From Centroberyx gerrardi (Eukaryota; Chordata; Actinopteri; Beryciformes; Berycidae), in the NCBI RefSeq assembly GCF_048128805.1, contig NC_136012.1:841543-905542 (forward strand): a stretch of DNA of 64,000 bases, written 5' to 3'. Below, one piece after another: positions 33,990-45,891 of this stretch. Within the stretch, counting starts at the first letter, position 1; each line of letters opens with the position of its first letter. A program made the position numbers and the translations under genes. The notes beneath the pieces are model-generated. The model ran no database searches. It was not told the DNA's origin and saw only the letters and a list, made by a program, of their open reading frames with translations.

Positions 33990-36900
33990 TCATTTTATTT
34001 TGAGCTCCAGTGCATCCAGAAGTTCCAGCATCTCTCCATAATAACCGTCCTCCTCTCCCAGAATCCTCTCGGTGTGGACCAGTTCCTGGTACTGGCCTCT
34101 CAGCGAGCCCAAAGAAAGCAGCAGAGAGCCGTCTGAGCGGTAGCGTTCCAAGCACACTGGGGCCATGGCCAACAGAGCCCGCAGAGCCTGCAACAGAATG
34201 GCACCAACACTTAGACCAGGTTCATGCTGCTCCTATTTAACATGTTTATTTGTAAGGTAGCGCCTCTTCGACTTTTCAAAATCTTCAAAGAAGCCGCACC
34301 TTCTCTCTCCAGTCATGCTCAGCAGTCTCCAGTAGCTCTGGGACCAGACTGCACCACCCCCCCTCCAACAGCTCCAGCTGCAGGGACACCTTGGAGTACT
34401 GACGCAAGCGCTCCTCGTGGGCGGAGTCCAGCGATGGGTCCAAGCCTGCCTGGAAGATTAACTCCTGGATGAGCAGAGGAGACAAGATTCAGCATCGACT
34501 TCATCCGACAAATGACATTACAGGTGTAAGGACTGTGATTTGGTGTATACAGACTCTGAACTTTATAGAGAGCAGAGGAGAGGAGAGGAGAGAGTAAAGA
34601 GGACAGGGAGGAGAAGGGAAAACCAGGAAGTAAAGTTCATTACACTTTCATTGCTGCATCAAGAAAAAAAAAAAAGAACCTGCATGGAAAATTGAATGAA
34701 TAAAGTTTTTAATCTTCTCGATGAAATAAAGTTTGGTTTAGTTTTACCTTCTCGCTAATCATGTCGTAGAGCATGGTGACGATGCGGAGGCGCAGAGCCC
34801 CGCCCCCTTCTGCTCTGAACAGCTCTGATAGGACCTGCAGCCCGCCATGTGACAGGAAATGACTCTGAGCGTAGGGGAAGTGACGTAAGAGGGACGCCAT
34901 CGCAAAGAGAACCTGGTAGGAGGACAGCCACAGACAGGAAACGTTAACAACTGACTGATTGTGTGTGTGTGTGTGTAAACACCTTATTCTCAACACTGAG
35001 GGGTTGTGTGTGTGTGTATAAACACCTTTTTTTTGACACTAAGGGGTTGTGCAGTGGCCAATATGGTTAACAGCCTCTGGAGGGCGCCGCTCTCTGCAGC
35101 CTCCACCTGAACCACTGGGTTGCTGCAGGACAAAAGCACAACTGAGAGAGCTGTTGGTCAAGGGTGTTTTCACATATAGTCCTTTTTAAACAAACCAAAC
35201 TCAGTCCTCTTAAACTGGACCAAAAAGTGGACCAACAGAAAAGGGACTCAGTTCTTTTTGCGTTCACATTGTCAGTTCATTTGAAAGAGGACTCAGTTCT
35301 CTTTCTGGTCCACTTCAGCTCTGATGGGGCCTCAGTCCTCTTTCTGTTCACACTATAGTTCCTCTGGAGCTCAGACCTTTACTGCTATGTATGTATTTAC
35401 TGTTATGTATTATTATTAGCCTACTGTTATTACTTATTTGCTATTCATTTATTACTTTTACCATCACCCTTGATTATCACAAAATCTTTGACATCATCAA
35501 TTATACTTTATGCCAATAAAAGTAGTTTAATTACATTTGGAGAGAGATAGAGATAGAGATAGATAGATAGATAGATACATAGATAATATCACTGCGGGTA
35601 AGGTTTCACCAGTGGTCGCTAGGGTGTTCCTAGGTGATTTCTAGGCTTTTGCTAGGTGGTTGCTAGGGTGGTAGGGACAAGAAGGAACATTTGACCAAAC
35701 TTTGGAAGCCAATAACATCAAAACGGTACGGAATATGAAATATCACTCTGCTGGCCAACAATTCCCCCTTCAATGACATTTTTAGGGTTGGCACAGGCGC
35801 TTCCACACAGAATACTGTCCAGTAAAAGGGGCATGTGTCTTTTATGTCAGAGGATTCTCCGCTTTTTCTCATTTTATCGCGTGTGGTAAAGTACTTTTGA
35901 CGTAGTTTTTTTACTTTGACGCGGCACTGCAGTGTGGTCCTAATGAAGCCCCTCGCTGAAACTGAACTGAAAATTGGAGGAAAACCATAGCGTTTCTGTG
36001 CGTTGTAGACAGTTGCCGTTTGATGTATTCTTCGTTCCATATCTGGAGAAGTGCAGTAGTTTCTTCCTCGGACCAAACTACTCCTCGTCCACTAGTCTTG
36101 CTAGCGTTACCAGCGGCCATGGTTCCGTCTATTTGTTTTTTCGAGTGTCCCAGTGCAATACATGATCTGTCTACGGCAAGGCTAGAGGGCTAAAATACAA
36201 TGGCAAAGGGCGAAGCGAACCTGGAGCGCTTTGTGTTCACAATGCACAGGTTAAGCAAACCGCAACACGGACTTGAAGCGAACCGTACTCAGACCACCTC
36301 CCAAGGAGGTCTGAGTGTTCACATATGCGCAAAAACTGCTGACTAATCGACTAATCGTTCGTTTGGAGGGCTGAAAGGGACCATGTGTGAAAACACCCTA
36401 AGTCACAGTGTGACCTATGTACACAGACAAATACACATACTCCATCTTTGGTGCTCAGCGCTCATTGCTGTGGTGTTTCTGCACTGCACTTCCCAGAGAT
36501 CACCTGTCAATCAAACAGTGTGTCCAGTGCTGTGACGTCTTTTTCCTTGGATTTTCTGTTGATTAGTGATGGGAATTACGGCTCTTTAATGGGAGCCGGA
36601 TTTTATGGCTCCGTTCCTTTCCAAGAGCCGTTCACCGTTCTTTTTTTTTTATTTTTATTTTTTTAGGGGGCGGGGGTTACTAGGTTTATCTGCGAAATAA
36701 TCACTAGGATAATGATAGGATTATGATAGGATATGATAGGATAATGATCAGATTCAAATTTAGACATCCCACCAATATAATTTAATTTCGTATGTGTGAA
36801 CTAGGTTTAGCAGCACTAAATTACTCGTATTGCCAGACCTAATGTCAATGATCTGCATTGTAAACATTACACAAGGTGACGCCATATCCCTCTGCTTTGT

Positions 36901-38763
36901 CAGTGAATTTACCACTTTGAATTTACCCTCTGTATGAAATGTGTTATGTAAATAAAGTTGCCTTGCCTTTAATGCAATTCATGCAACACTTAATATTAGA
37001 AAACTTTTTATTGGCACAATAAAAAAAACCAAGTATAATGAACTTTTGTGCAAAACAGATTTTAGTGCAAATCAGATAGATAAACAATTATCTGAAAAAC
37101 ATTTCACACGAGAAAAAAAAGAATAAATAGTAAAACAACTTATCAAAATAATAATACTTTGTGCAATAGGCCCATACTACAGCCAACTTCTGAACAATAT
37201 TTCAATATTATAAAAACAGAAAAATAAAATAAAATAGAGAAAAATATACAGATACTACTAGTATAAACCCTGCAATGGACTAGTGAACTGTCCTGGGGTG
37301 TGTACACCTGAGCTGCTTTGACAAAAACAGGAGATGAGCTCCTGGCCTATGAGCCACATCGGCTCAAACAAGGCTTACTTACTTAACAATAAACAATAAC
37401 ATAATAATACTCACAGGTGTGTGAATTGACCTGGATATGAAGCGTCCGTAGCGCAAAATAATATAACGTTAGTTTCTAAAGAGATAAGACGGAGCCCTCT
37501 CCTCTCCTCTCCTCTCCTCTCTCCTCTGGTAAAAAAAAATAATTCAGCAGCGGCGGTCATATTTCTACCTTGCGAGGCAGCTGGATTCGCGAGATCACGA
37601 TCACGCGAGACCATCTGGCGCGTCAGGTTAAGTGGATTTAGGGCAGGCAGTGAAATTTCGGCACAACAATAAAAAGAACGGCTCTCAAGTACGACTCGGT
37701 TCCCTTCGTTCATACCAAAGAGCCGTTGAAAAGAATCGGATCGTTCGCGAACGTCACATCACTACTGTTGATGCAGTTTGAGTTTCTGTAGGTGGCGCAC
37801 TTTTCTTTGTCTGTTCAGCCATGGTGGCTATCACTGCTCATGCTAACTACACAGTTCTTCTTCTATTTATTCCAAACAAATCAGAAACACAAACACATCA
37901 CTAACTGGGGGACAGAGGATTTTTCCCAGGAAAGAGCTACCAGACACAGGGTATTTACAACTGTAAATGTAAAAGCTTTCATGAACTGGCTATTGATTTA
38001 CTCACTATTGAGTTATAGCAATCAGTGATAGCGAGTAGCACAATGGACATTTATTTAAATGAAAAGTTCACAGATTACTTTAATAATCAATTATATTTCA
38101 ATAAAGAACAAGCATGATTTGTAGAAAATAATTTTGAGTGATGTTCCACATTATGATGTAGTTTGATAGTATTCAGCTGTAGAGGAGTGATGTAGTTTGA
38201 TAGTGTTCAGCTATAGAGGAGTGATGTAGTTTGATAGTGTTCAGCTATAGTGGAGTGATGTAGTTTGATAGTGTTCAGCTATAGTGGATTGATGCAGTTT
38301 GATAGTGTTCAGTTATAGAGGAGTGATGTAGTTTGATAGTGTTCAGCTATAGAGGAGTGATGTAGTTTGATAGTGTTCAGCTATAGTGGAGTGATGTAGT
38401 TTGATAGTGTTCAGCTATAGAGGAGTGATGTAGTTTGATAGTGTTCAGCTATAGAGGAGTGATGTAGTTTGATAGTGTTCAGCTATAGTGGAGTGATGTA
38501 GTTTGATAGTGTTCAGCTATAGAGGAGTGATGTAGTTTGATAGTGTTCAGGTATGAAGTCAAGCCCCGTCAGCCTAACCTTAACTAAATGTTAACACGTT
38601 AACAGGTTGTTGTGAACCTTTCCCACCAAAGCCTTCCTACCTGGCCAGAGCAGATCCCAAGACAAAGGCAGAGCTTTCCTGTAATCTGGAGTCAGAGCTG
38701 TTCAGACCTGCTAGAATCATCTGAAGACCCCCCATGGAGCACAGGGTCTGGGCATTATCCACC

Positions 38764-38828
<65 letters not shown>

Positions 38829-41800
38829 GTTAGTGGCCTAACCTCTAGGACAGAGCATTAGACTAAGGTCTTCGAAGTGGATGTATGTGTGTGTGTGTCC
38901 AGACAGTCTACCTGATGTACTAGATACTCTAGTTCCAGCAGTATGTTCAGTCTCTGCTCTGTGGTGGAGTTGGTGCTGTTCAACTGGGTCAGCAGACGCC
39001 TCATAACCTGGACAACACCACAACACAAAGCTTCATTCAGCAGAACCAACAGCAAAAATCAACTTCAGGGTCAGGTCAGGGCCTATTGATGTAAAGTTAG
39101 ACAAAATACCCCAAACTGCCAGTTTTGTGTAAATTTGAACAACACCCTTTGTGAACAGAATCATACAGTTTTAGATATTTAATCTACTTCCAGGTATAAA
39201 TGATGTTAATTATTGCCAGATTTTGAAGGATGCTCTGATTGGTCGACAGTATACACAGCTAATGAGACAACTTGTTGTCTGCGTGTCGTCACTGAAAGAC
39301 ATATCTTGTCCTTGTACACGACGGCATCTCCTGGCTGCTCTTTTTAAACACTTCATGTTTGTGAGACAAATGTGGCACTGGCACATTTGGGCTCAAATTT
39401 TGTTGCATTTCATTACTATATAGTACTAAATACCAGTTTACAAGTCAAACTAGAAATAACCGCCTCGCGGTTGTATGCCTCCGCCAACAAGTCAAGTTGC
39501 TGTTTACATCCATGTCTGTCCAGACTCATAAAATATATGTAGTGAAGACTTTGAAGGAATTTAATAAAAGGTATTAAGTGTATTTTTTGGCGAAATGTAT
39601 GATTCCAGTGAATAATTTCCAGTGAGAAACATGCTGTCTTCACTTAGAGACTATTTTTACAGAGGAGTACAGAGGACTGATAGAGAGCTTCGTCACATGG
39701 TGCAACGACAATCACCTGAAGCTCAATATCAGAAAAACCAATGAGCTTGTGGTGGACTACCAGAGGAACAGGAGGCCCCCTGTCCTGGTTGTCATCCAGG
39801 GAGAGGAAGTGAAGAGGGTGGACTCATACTCATAAGTATCTTGGGGTCCAAATCAATAAAAAACTGGACTGGACTCACAACACTGAACGAAGCCCTCTTC
39901 AGAAAGGGACAGAGCAGACTGTTCTTCCTGAGGAGACTCAGATCCTTCAGTGTGTGCAACAGGCTCCTGCAGATCTTCTATCAGTCTGTAGTAGCCAATG
40001 CTCTGTTCTTCGCGGTGGTGTGCTGAGGTGATGGCATCAAGGCTTGGAGGTCAGCAGTCTCAACAAGCTGTTAGTCTATGAATCAGTCTTTTCAACAGGT
40101 TTTTTTTTTTCTAAAAGCCTGACAATGTCCAAACATCTTACAATACAAGCTGCGCTTGCCATAAAATAAATAATTATGTGTAGGTTAGGCTATAGTCTAT
40201 TTGGTTAGGGACATCCAAGCAAAGGGTTAATGCGCCTTCCCCTTAAATAATATTTTTTATGAAGGATCTAATGGTCGTTATTAACGGATGTTTGCACAAA
40301 ATACTATGTTAATACGTGTAGTATGTAAGATGTATCATGTTAGTTGCTGTTAGTTGTTGTTATCTAGATTGCGCTGGATCAGTGTATGCTAAAGCCATAT
40401 GGTTTGTTTGTCTGCCTGGATCTTGCCATCTTGGCAAAGCTAATTAGCCAGCCAATACAGTTTTGTCATTTTTTTATTTGCAAATTAAATTAGAAAACTG
40501 TACAGTCATGTACCTGAACATGTTAAAAGACATACATGTGTGTTCAATTTGGCCGCTGATCACTGAGACATATTTACAAGTTGAGATCAAGCAGCTGAGA
40601 ACCATGCAAAAAATAACAAAAAACGGATGGAGGGTTGAACTATAGAAAGACAGACTGTTTGTGCTCAATAAATATGTTACAATTTTTTCGAACAATATAG
40701 CCTATATTTTTAAAAATCACGTCTAATTTTTCCAAAGAAACGAAATAAAAGCTGTCAACACAGTAATCCCAACACAACTCTCTTTTTCTAAACAATTAGG
40801 CTACAGTATAAGTAGTTGTCCAGTAAAATTTATTGAACATATTTAATTAATGTGATTATTAGGTCAACTTAAAGGATTTTGGTGTCTGCAAAAGTAAGTG
40901 ACAGCACTTCCACCGTTTTTGTAGAATGACCCAAGATTGTTTTCTCAGCTACAGTGGTAAGCAAAACATTATGATGTCACAGTGATGTTGACCTTTCAAC
41001 TTTTGGATATAAAATGTCATCACTTCATCATTTTATCCTATTAGACATTTGTGTGAAATTTTGTCATAATTAGCGTATGAATTCTTGAGTTATGGCCAAA
41101 AACATCTTTTGTGAGGTCACAGTGACCTTGACCTTTGACCACCAAATTCTAATCAGTTCATCCTTGAGTCCAAGTGGACGTTTGTGCCAGATGTAATGAA
41201 ATTCCCTCCAGGCGTTCCTGAGATATCGCGTTCATGAGAATGGGACGGACGGACGGACAACCCGAAAACATAATGCCTCCGGCCACGGCTGTCGCTGGTA
41301 CAGAGGCATAAAAAGTGTTTTAGTAGGGAGTTACTCTAAAAAAAATAGTTCACCCAAAAATGACAATTTTGCCATTATGTAGGCTACTCACCCTCATGTC
41401 AGTTGAAACACTGGTGAAGTTTGTATGTCAATATAACACAGAGAGCTAGCTGGCACAGCTTCACTTCAGCCTTCTCCAAAACAACTGGAGTGAATCGAGA
41501 CCGTTTCTTTTGAGTTCCAAAAAGGGCAAAAAAATGACCAGAACATTACTCCAAACAGCATAATCCAAGTGTCCTGAAGCCAAACGATTACACTTTGGGT
41601 CTCCATTCACTCCAGCTGTTTTGGAGGCAGTTGTCCTATATTGGGATTAGACTGCCGTACCTGAATGTCCGTCTCCACCAGCAGGTCTAGCTGAGCCATG
41701 TCTCTCTTTAACTCCTCTAGGGGGCGATACCGAGATGACACCGAGTCCTACGGAGAGAGAGAGACAAGAAGGAGAGAGGAGAAAAACAGATGGATTATGT

Positions 41801-44773
41801 TGCACATCGATAATAAATGTGTGTGATATTTAGCGAGAATATTAGTACATTTCAGTGTTGTGAGCACTTCACTCTGCTACCAGCTATAGTGGCTCGCTTA
41901 AAAAGAAACAAGCATATCATTTGTGATAAACTGCACCTATTTAGCTCTATGAAACCAAATACAAAAGCCCATTACAGCTTATTGGTTACTTGCACCCAGC
42001 TTCCATCACATAATTGTTAGCTCTTAGATTTTTTTCATAAAGCATGAGGATGCATTTATCAGTGAAATCCTGCAAATTAACATTAATGCAATTTTGGGAT
42101 TAACAGATAAAGACAATGAAAAGCAGCCAATCAAGAAAGAGGGAAGGCTATTAATGACATCACTAATCAAAAGGAAACTCTCTCCTGAGTCTGATGAGCC
42201 ATCATCAATCTCAATGCAACTCTAGGATAAATAGATATAGGGCACAGATGATAAAAAAACAGGGAATCAGGAAAGGGGGAGGGTCTTAAATGACACCACC
42301 AATTGTTAGGACACTCTCTTGAGTCCGACGAGCCATCACACACTTCAGTGTGGCTTCGGGATTGCTCTCCTGAGTCTGACGAGCTGTCACTCGTAAAAGT
42401 GACTTTGGGATCAACAGATATAGACGATTGCACAACTCAATGGGACTTCAAGATCAATATCGCCAATCACAAAAAAGGGGAGGGGCTTAAATGACATAAC
42501 CAATTGACAGGAAACCCTGAGTCTGATCAATAGATCAATCAAGGTTCTTGTCACCCACAGAGGAAGTAATTACAGTTTTCTTCTACATTACACTGTCATG
42601 AACCATAATATAACTTGATTGCTTATGTGGAAAGATGGATAATTTACATAAGGGCTAGTTCATTGGAAAATCTGTTTTAAAGCTTGACAAATAAAATCAG
42701 TGAATCAATCATAACAGTAACGTTCTAGTGGTGTGGACAGGTTTTTACCTTGTGGTATTTTTATTGTTGGTTGTTGTTGGTTACCCTCTTATCACTCCTC
42801 CCCTTCATGCAATGTTGACTTTAATATACAAATAATAGACAGTCATTTGTCAAACAATAAATTATAATAACCTTTACTAGTATTTTCCACAAGTACATTG
42901 AGTAGCCAGCCAAACAGATTGATGAAAAGGCTTTATTTATGTGTCTGTTCATGCATTGTGGCACCTGGACTTCATTCAAAATCTTAATTATTGAGTATTT
43001 TATGTTTACCTAAAGAAGCACTGATCCTGTACAGACCCACGGCGCGTGTGTTCAATTCAAATCAATGCACTGAAGCATAACGACATGGTTATCGGTTAAA
43101 TAATTCCACTAACATCACTTAAATACCACAGGTAATAATGTTACCTAACGTTAAAGTTTTTAGGGCAATGGAAGACGTGGATGTATGTAAATTAATGGCA
43201 GAAAGTGGGGCTCAGTGTGGGAGCAATGCTCGGCTAGCGTGACACGTTTATCGGTTAAATTACCTATTCACTCATCACATACCACAGGTAATAACGTTAC
43301 CTACCGTTAAGGTTTGCAGGACAGCAGAAGATTTGGATGTCTGGAAATTGATGCCGAAGAGTGCGGCTCAATGTGTGAGATCCAATATGGCATTATCAGT
43401 GTATGGGACTAATGGGGCATTTAGCCCATAGGCGAGAGGCCATCTCTTAGTCAAAGACGCCCTCTAGAGGCCATCTCACAAAGCAACATCTCACTAAGCG
43501 TTTTTGTTTGTAAGGATAGCTGGATTGCCAATTTGTTTATGCGTCGATGTTAGATTGTCTTACCTGTTGGTCTGTATCTTTGCTCTCTGGGTTCAGGTCC
43601 TCCTTCATCTTTTTCAGGGCCCGTTTCAGCTCATCAGCACTGAAGGAGGGCTGGACCTCCTCTTCCTCCTGCCTGAGAAACAGACGTGGGACACAGACAG
43701 ACAGACAAAGAAAGAGAGAGAGAGAATTTTGCGTTGATATAATATTAATACTTTGTCATGTGCCTACTACCTTGTACAATCTGCTTTGGCTATACTATAA
43801 ATTTAGTATGGTCAGGCCAATGAAGCCTCATTGAATACAACTGAGAGAGAGAGAGAGAGACGCATGAGAAAGCAATCCATACACACGCACAAAGAGAAAC
43901 AGATAGAAAGATGGATAGATAGGTAGAGCGGCGCAGTAATTATTTCCCCCACTCCCTTGATAAAACTGAATGGAGAACATGAATCAGTTCCACTCAGACT
44001 GAGCAAATACAATAAAATTAAATGAAATTGCCTATATTAGGAAGTACTGCTTATACAAATTGCTGATTAGGTTGCACTGAAAATTAACTCATAGGCTAGT
44101 CATAGGCTAAGCTAAGTTAGACTAAGAGTAAAACGCAATGGTGGTCTCAAAATTCCGCGGCACACTTGACCTACCGTACCTGTGTTTGTGCGTCCAGTAT
44201 TTAAGCTGCTCCTCTCCCAGTCTGACCTCCCTCTGGCCTGTCTGGAGGTTCAGCCTGACATGGGAACCTGCTGGCACCGCCTGGCCTGCACAAACACAGA
44301 ATTAAATGTACAACGGACACAGAGAAAGACAGAGTTCCAGAGTCCCAGCACATCCCCAGTGTATTACCTGGTTTGAGGGTCTGCCACTGCTCCGTAGGTT
44401 GGACCACCTCTAAATCGCCTCCGTTTTCATCTTCATCAGCCACTGTAGCCTCCTCCTCCTCCTCACCACCTCCTCCTCCTTCTGTGCTCTCCACCACAGT
44501 TAGGGCAGAGTCAGACTGCACAGAGGCAAATGGGTTCAGGGGAAATATTGTGTGCTTTGATGTCACAGTACTGTTAACAATATTAACAGGGAGCAGACGT
44601 ACAGGTTCTCAAGGGCTGTGTGAAAGCAAACCATATGAAAAACACTAAAATCCATTATAACTCACCTTTTGGCCAAGGATGGTTGCTAGCTGACAGCAAT
44701 GCAGCAACAAGAGAAAAACCATGGTCAAGCAGCTGAATGAAGCTCCTCCGGTACTACTGGATATCACCACCAT
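33990..44773 (-). CDS. SIL1: SIL1 nucleotide exchange factor for ER Hsp70 (BiP), 11 coding exons
   Basis: Exons in order: 44773/44722-44666, 44515-44368, 44285-44180, 43672-43564, 41747-41661, 39007-38912, 38762-38641, 35122-35026, 34912-34748, 34464-34300 and 34187-33990. From ATG 44722 this gives 449 aa; an in-frame ATG at 44773 adds 17 residues (466 aa; the human protein is 461). Both ATGs have A at -3 and G at +4. SIL1 works in the ER lumen, where it releases ADP from BiP/HSPA5. Visible: a hydrophobic leader ([12 protein letters not shown]), a poly-Gly/Glu acidic linker ([11 protein letters not shown]), the conserved [18 protein letters not shown] block, then armadillo-like helices ([67 protein letters not shown]). 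The C-terminus ends ELKIK rather than a clear KDEL-type signal. All splice phases close. The introns are full of transposons. Confidence 0.95.
35162..36398. mobile_element. Harbinger-like element in a SIL1 intron
   Basis: Ends GGGTGTTTTCACATAT and, complemented, GGGTGTTTTCACACAT. The flanks CAA/TAA fit a decayed TAA target duplication. It carries a broken Myb/SANT gene on the minus strand and no DDE transposase. Confidence 0.65.
35790..36120 (-). pseudogene. Frameshifted Myb/SANT-like protein of the Harbinger-like element
   Basis: Starting at the ATG near 36120, residues read [20 protein letters not shown] (helix 1). After a frameshift near 35960, the other frame supplies [20 protein letters not shown] and a typical TCPFYWTVF segment. 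Together these cover a Myb_DNA-bind_4/trihelix domain. The frame break shows it is dead. Confidence 0.65.
36440..37832 (+). repeat. Dispersed repeat split by a hAT insertion
   Basis: 36440-36563 and 37773-37832 together equal the intact unit at 27980-28163. The interruption is exactly the element 36564-37764 with its duplication. Confidence 0.8.
36564..37764. mobile_element. Non-autonomous hAT element, 1.2 kb
   Basis: Ends TAGTGATG and CATCACTA, flanked by identical 8-bp CTGTTGAT (36556-36563, 37765-37772). An 8-bp duplication is diagnostic of hAT. Near-terminal GGCTCTTT/AAAGAGCC motifs are also inverted. No transposase is visible; a CTCTC-repeat tract lies near 37497-37525. Confidence 0.85.
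38155..38551 (+). repeat. 34-bp minisatellite, ~11.7 copies
   Basis: Unit TGATGTAGTTTGATAGTGTT followed by CAGCTATAG(A/T)GGAG, very homogeneous, within SIL1 intron 7. It is likely length-polymorphic. Confidence 0.95.
38765..38825. repeat. (CA)n microsatellite at a SIL1 splice acceptor
   Basis: About 30 CA units begin just beyond the acceptor of the 38762-38641 exon. On the SIL1 strand the acceptor reads (GT)n-TAG|GTGG, so the repeat stands in for the pyrimidine tract. Confidence 0.95.
39458..41312. mobile_element. Composite fish repeat interrupted by other elements
   Basis: The left end 'aaccgcctcgcggttgtatg' and the right end 'aatgcctccggccac ... gcggaggcat-like' resemble the two ends of a widespread fish element. 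Inside, near 41100-41260, is 'tgacctttgaccacc ... gatatcgcgttcatgag'. A LINE piece (39655-40060) and AT-rich sequence break it up. It lies in SIL1 intron 5. Confidence 0.5.
39655..40060 (+). mobile_element. Non-LTR retrotransposon RT fragment (L2/Rex1-like)
   Basis: Plus-strand frames read [20 protein letters not shown] then [10 protein letters not shown]. After a frameshift they read [18 protein letters not shown] and [14 protein letters not shown] with [14 protein letters not shown]. These are the thumb and post-RT motifs of jockey/CR1/Rex-like LINEs. It is a truncated, dead fragment. Confidence 0.75.
41345..41632. repeat. Fish dispersed repeat with internal inverted arms
   Basis: It starts 'aatagttcacccaaaaatga', a common fish repeat head. 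Internal arms 'tccaaaacaactggagtgaat' (about 41475) and 'attcactccagctgttttgga' (about 41604) are inverted. It abuts the 41747-41661 SIL1 exon. Confidence 0.6.
42160..43390. repeat. Degenerate direct repeats in SIL1 intron 4
   Basis: Three or four units built on '(c)tctcctgagtctgatgag(c)' occur at 42176-42390. A separate duplication of about 150 bp pairs 43085-43230 with 43248-43385 ('tatcggttaaat', 'taccacaggtaataa(t/c)gttacc', 'gaaga'). No coding content. Confidence 0.6.
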
Positions 44774-45581
44774 AATTACTAAAACACATTACAGCGATAC
44801 ATGAGTATTATTATCTTTGGATCCAGGTCGAGCAGCTGACAAGGCCTGGATCTGACCAATAGTTTCTAACAGGAAGGCAGTATTAGGTGGATGAGAGCAA
44901 CATTTTATTACTGGAACACAGTTCGTCTGGAGAATGAACCCAAGTCAGGCCAAACTCCATTAAAAAATCTGGCATTTTAAAGTTGTCTTGCTTATGGGCA
45001 AAGTTATATAACAGGCAAAAAATATTTTAAGACATTTTACTAATTGTTAGGGTCTTTTGGGAAATTCCCCAACATATGACCCATCAAGTAACACTTTATT
45101 TCAGTAAAATCTTAACTTTTAGAGTAGGTTCGCTAGCTATTCCTACAATAATCATCGAGCAAAAGACAATCATATGTACGCCGTTTTTTGCCAGAGGCCC
45201 GTACCGATTTAGAAAAGGGCTTAAATAATGTTCTACCAGGTGTGTACGTTTGCAGCATTAAAACAGCCTAAAACCTTTGAATGGGATTTTTTGGCATGAC
45301 GTTCTGTCCATGCATGACCTGACAGCTGTGTAGCTCCAAGCTAAAAGATGGTCTGACTAGCTAACAAAGTACAAGGAAACAAACATAATAACCGCAGACC
45401 TACAAATACTATAAACTAATTCGTAAAAAATGACAGCTAGGTAGACGTTTCTACCAACCGAGACTGGCAACCACGCAATGTAGTGCCAACGGGTAAGCTA
45501 ATTCTTGATTTCAGTTTGGTTGCTGGCAGCTGGTGTTGTCAATGTAGCTAACTATTAGTGCCTTGAATCATTTTCACTCAC

Positions 45582-45850
45582 CTGTTTCACTAAAATCAGA
45601 GTGGTGACAGAGAAAGTGTCGCTTCGCTACAGAAATGTCTACTGTCTCTTCAACTGATATACTGTAATGGTAAATCTAGTATTAGGGTTTTATTTATATA
45701 GAGTACGGTTGTATTCAGTCTTTGGCAGACGGGACGTGGCTGGTAGAGCGCGGTAGAGCGTCAACATCCTGCCTGACAGCCAATGGTAGACAAGAGAGTA
45801 GACTTTGATGATACTTGGATTGGCTGGCTGGATCGGCTTGACACGTGACG
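45582..45850 (-). promoter_or_regulatory. SIL1: SIL1 5' untranslated exon and promoter region
   Basis: A strong donor (ACAG|GTGAGTG) ends at 45582, and the next acceptor (TTTTAG|) precedes the coding exon at 44778, so a non-coding first exon ends here. Upstream are a CCAAT box (45780-45784), an ACGTGG (45734-45739, CCACGT on the gene strand) and a CACGTG (45842-45847). CCAAT and CCACG are the two halves of ER-stress elements, but the spacing (about 40 bp) is not the canonical 9 bp. Confidence 0.55.
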
Positions 45851-45891
45851 CAATATTACCACTAGTTTCCCTACTAATGATGCTTTCAAAG

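Noticed and set aside
45734-45784. Canonical ER-stress element (ERSE) for SIL1
   Set aside because: The CCAAT and CCACG halves exist, but they are about 40 bp apart and in inverted arrangement, not CCAAT-N9-CCACG.
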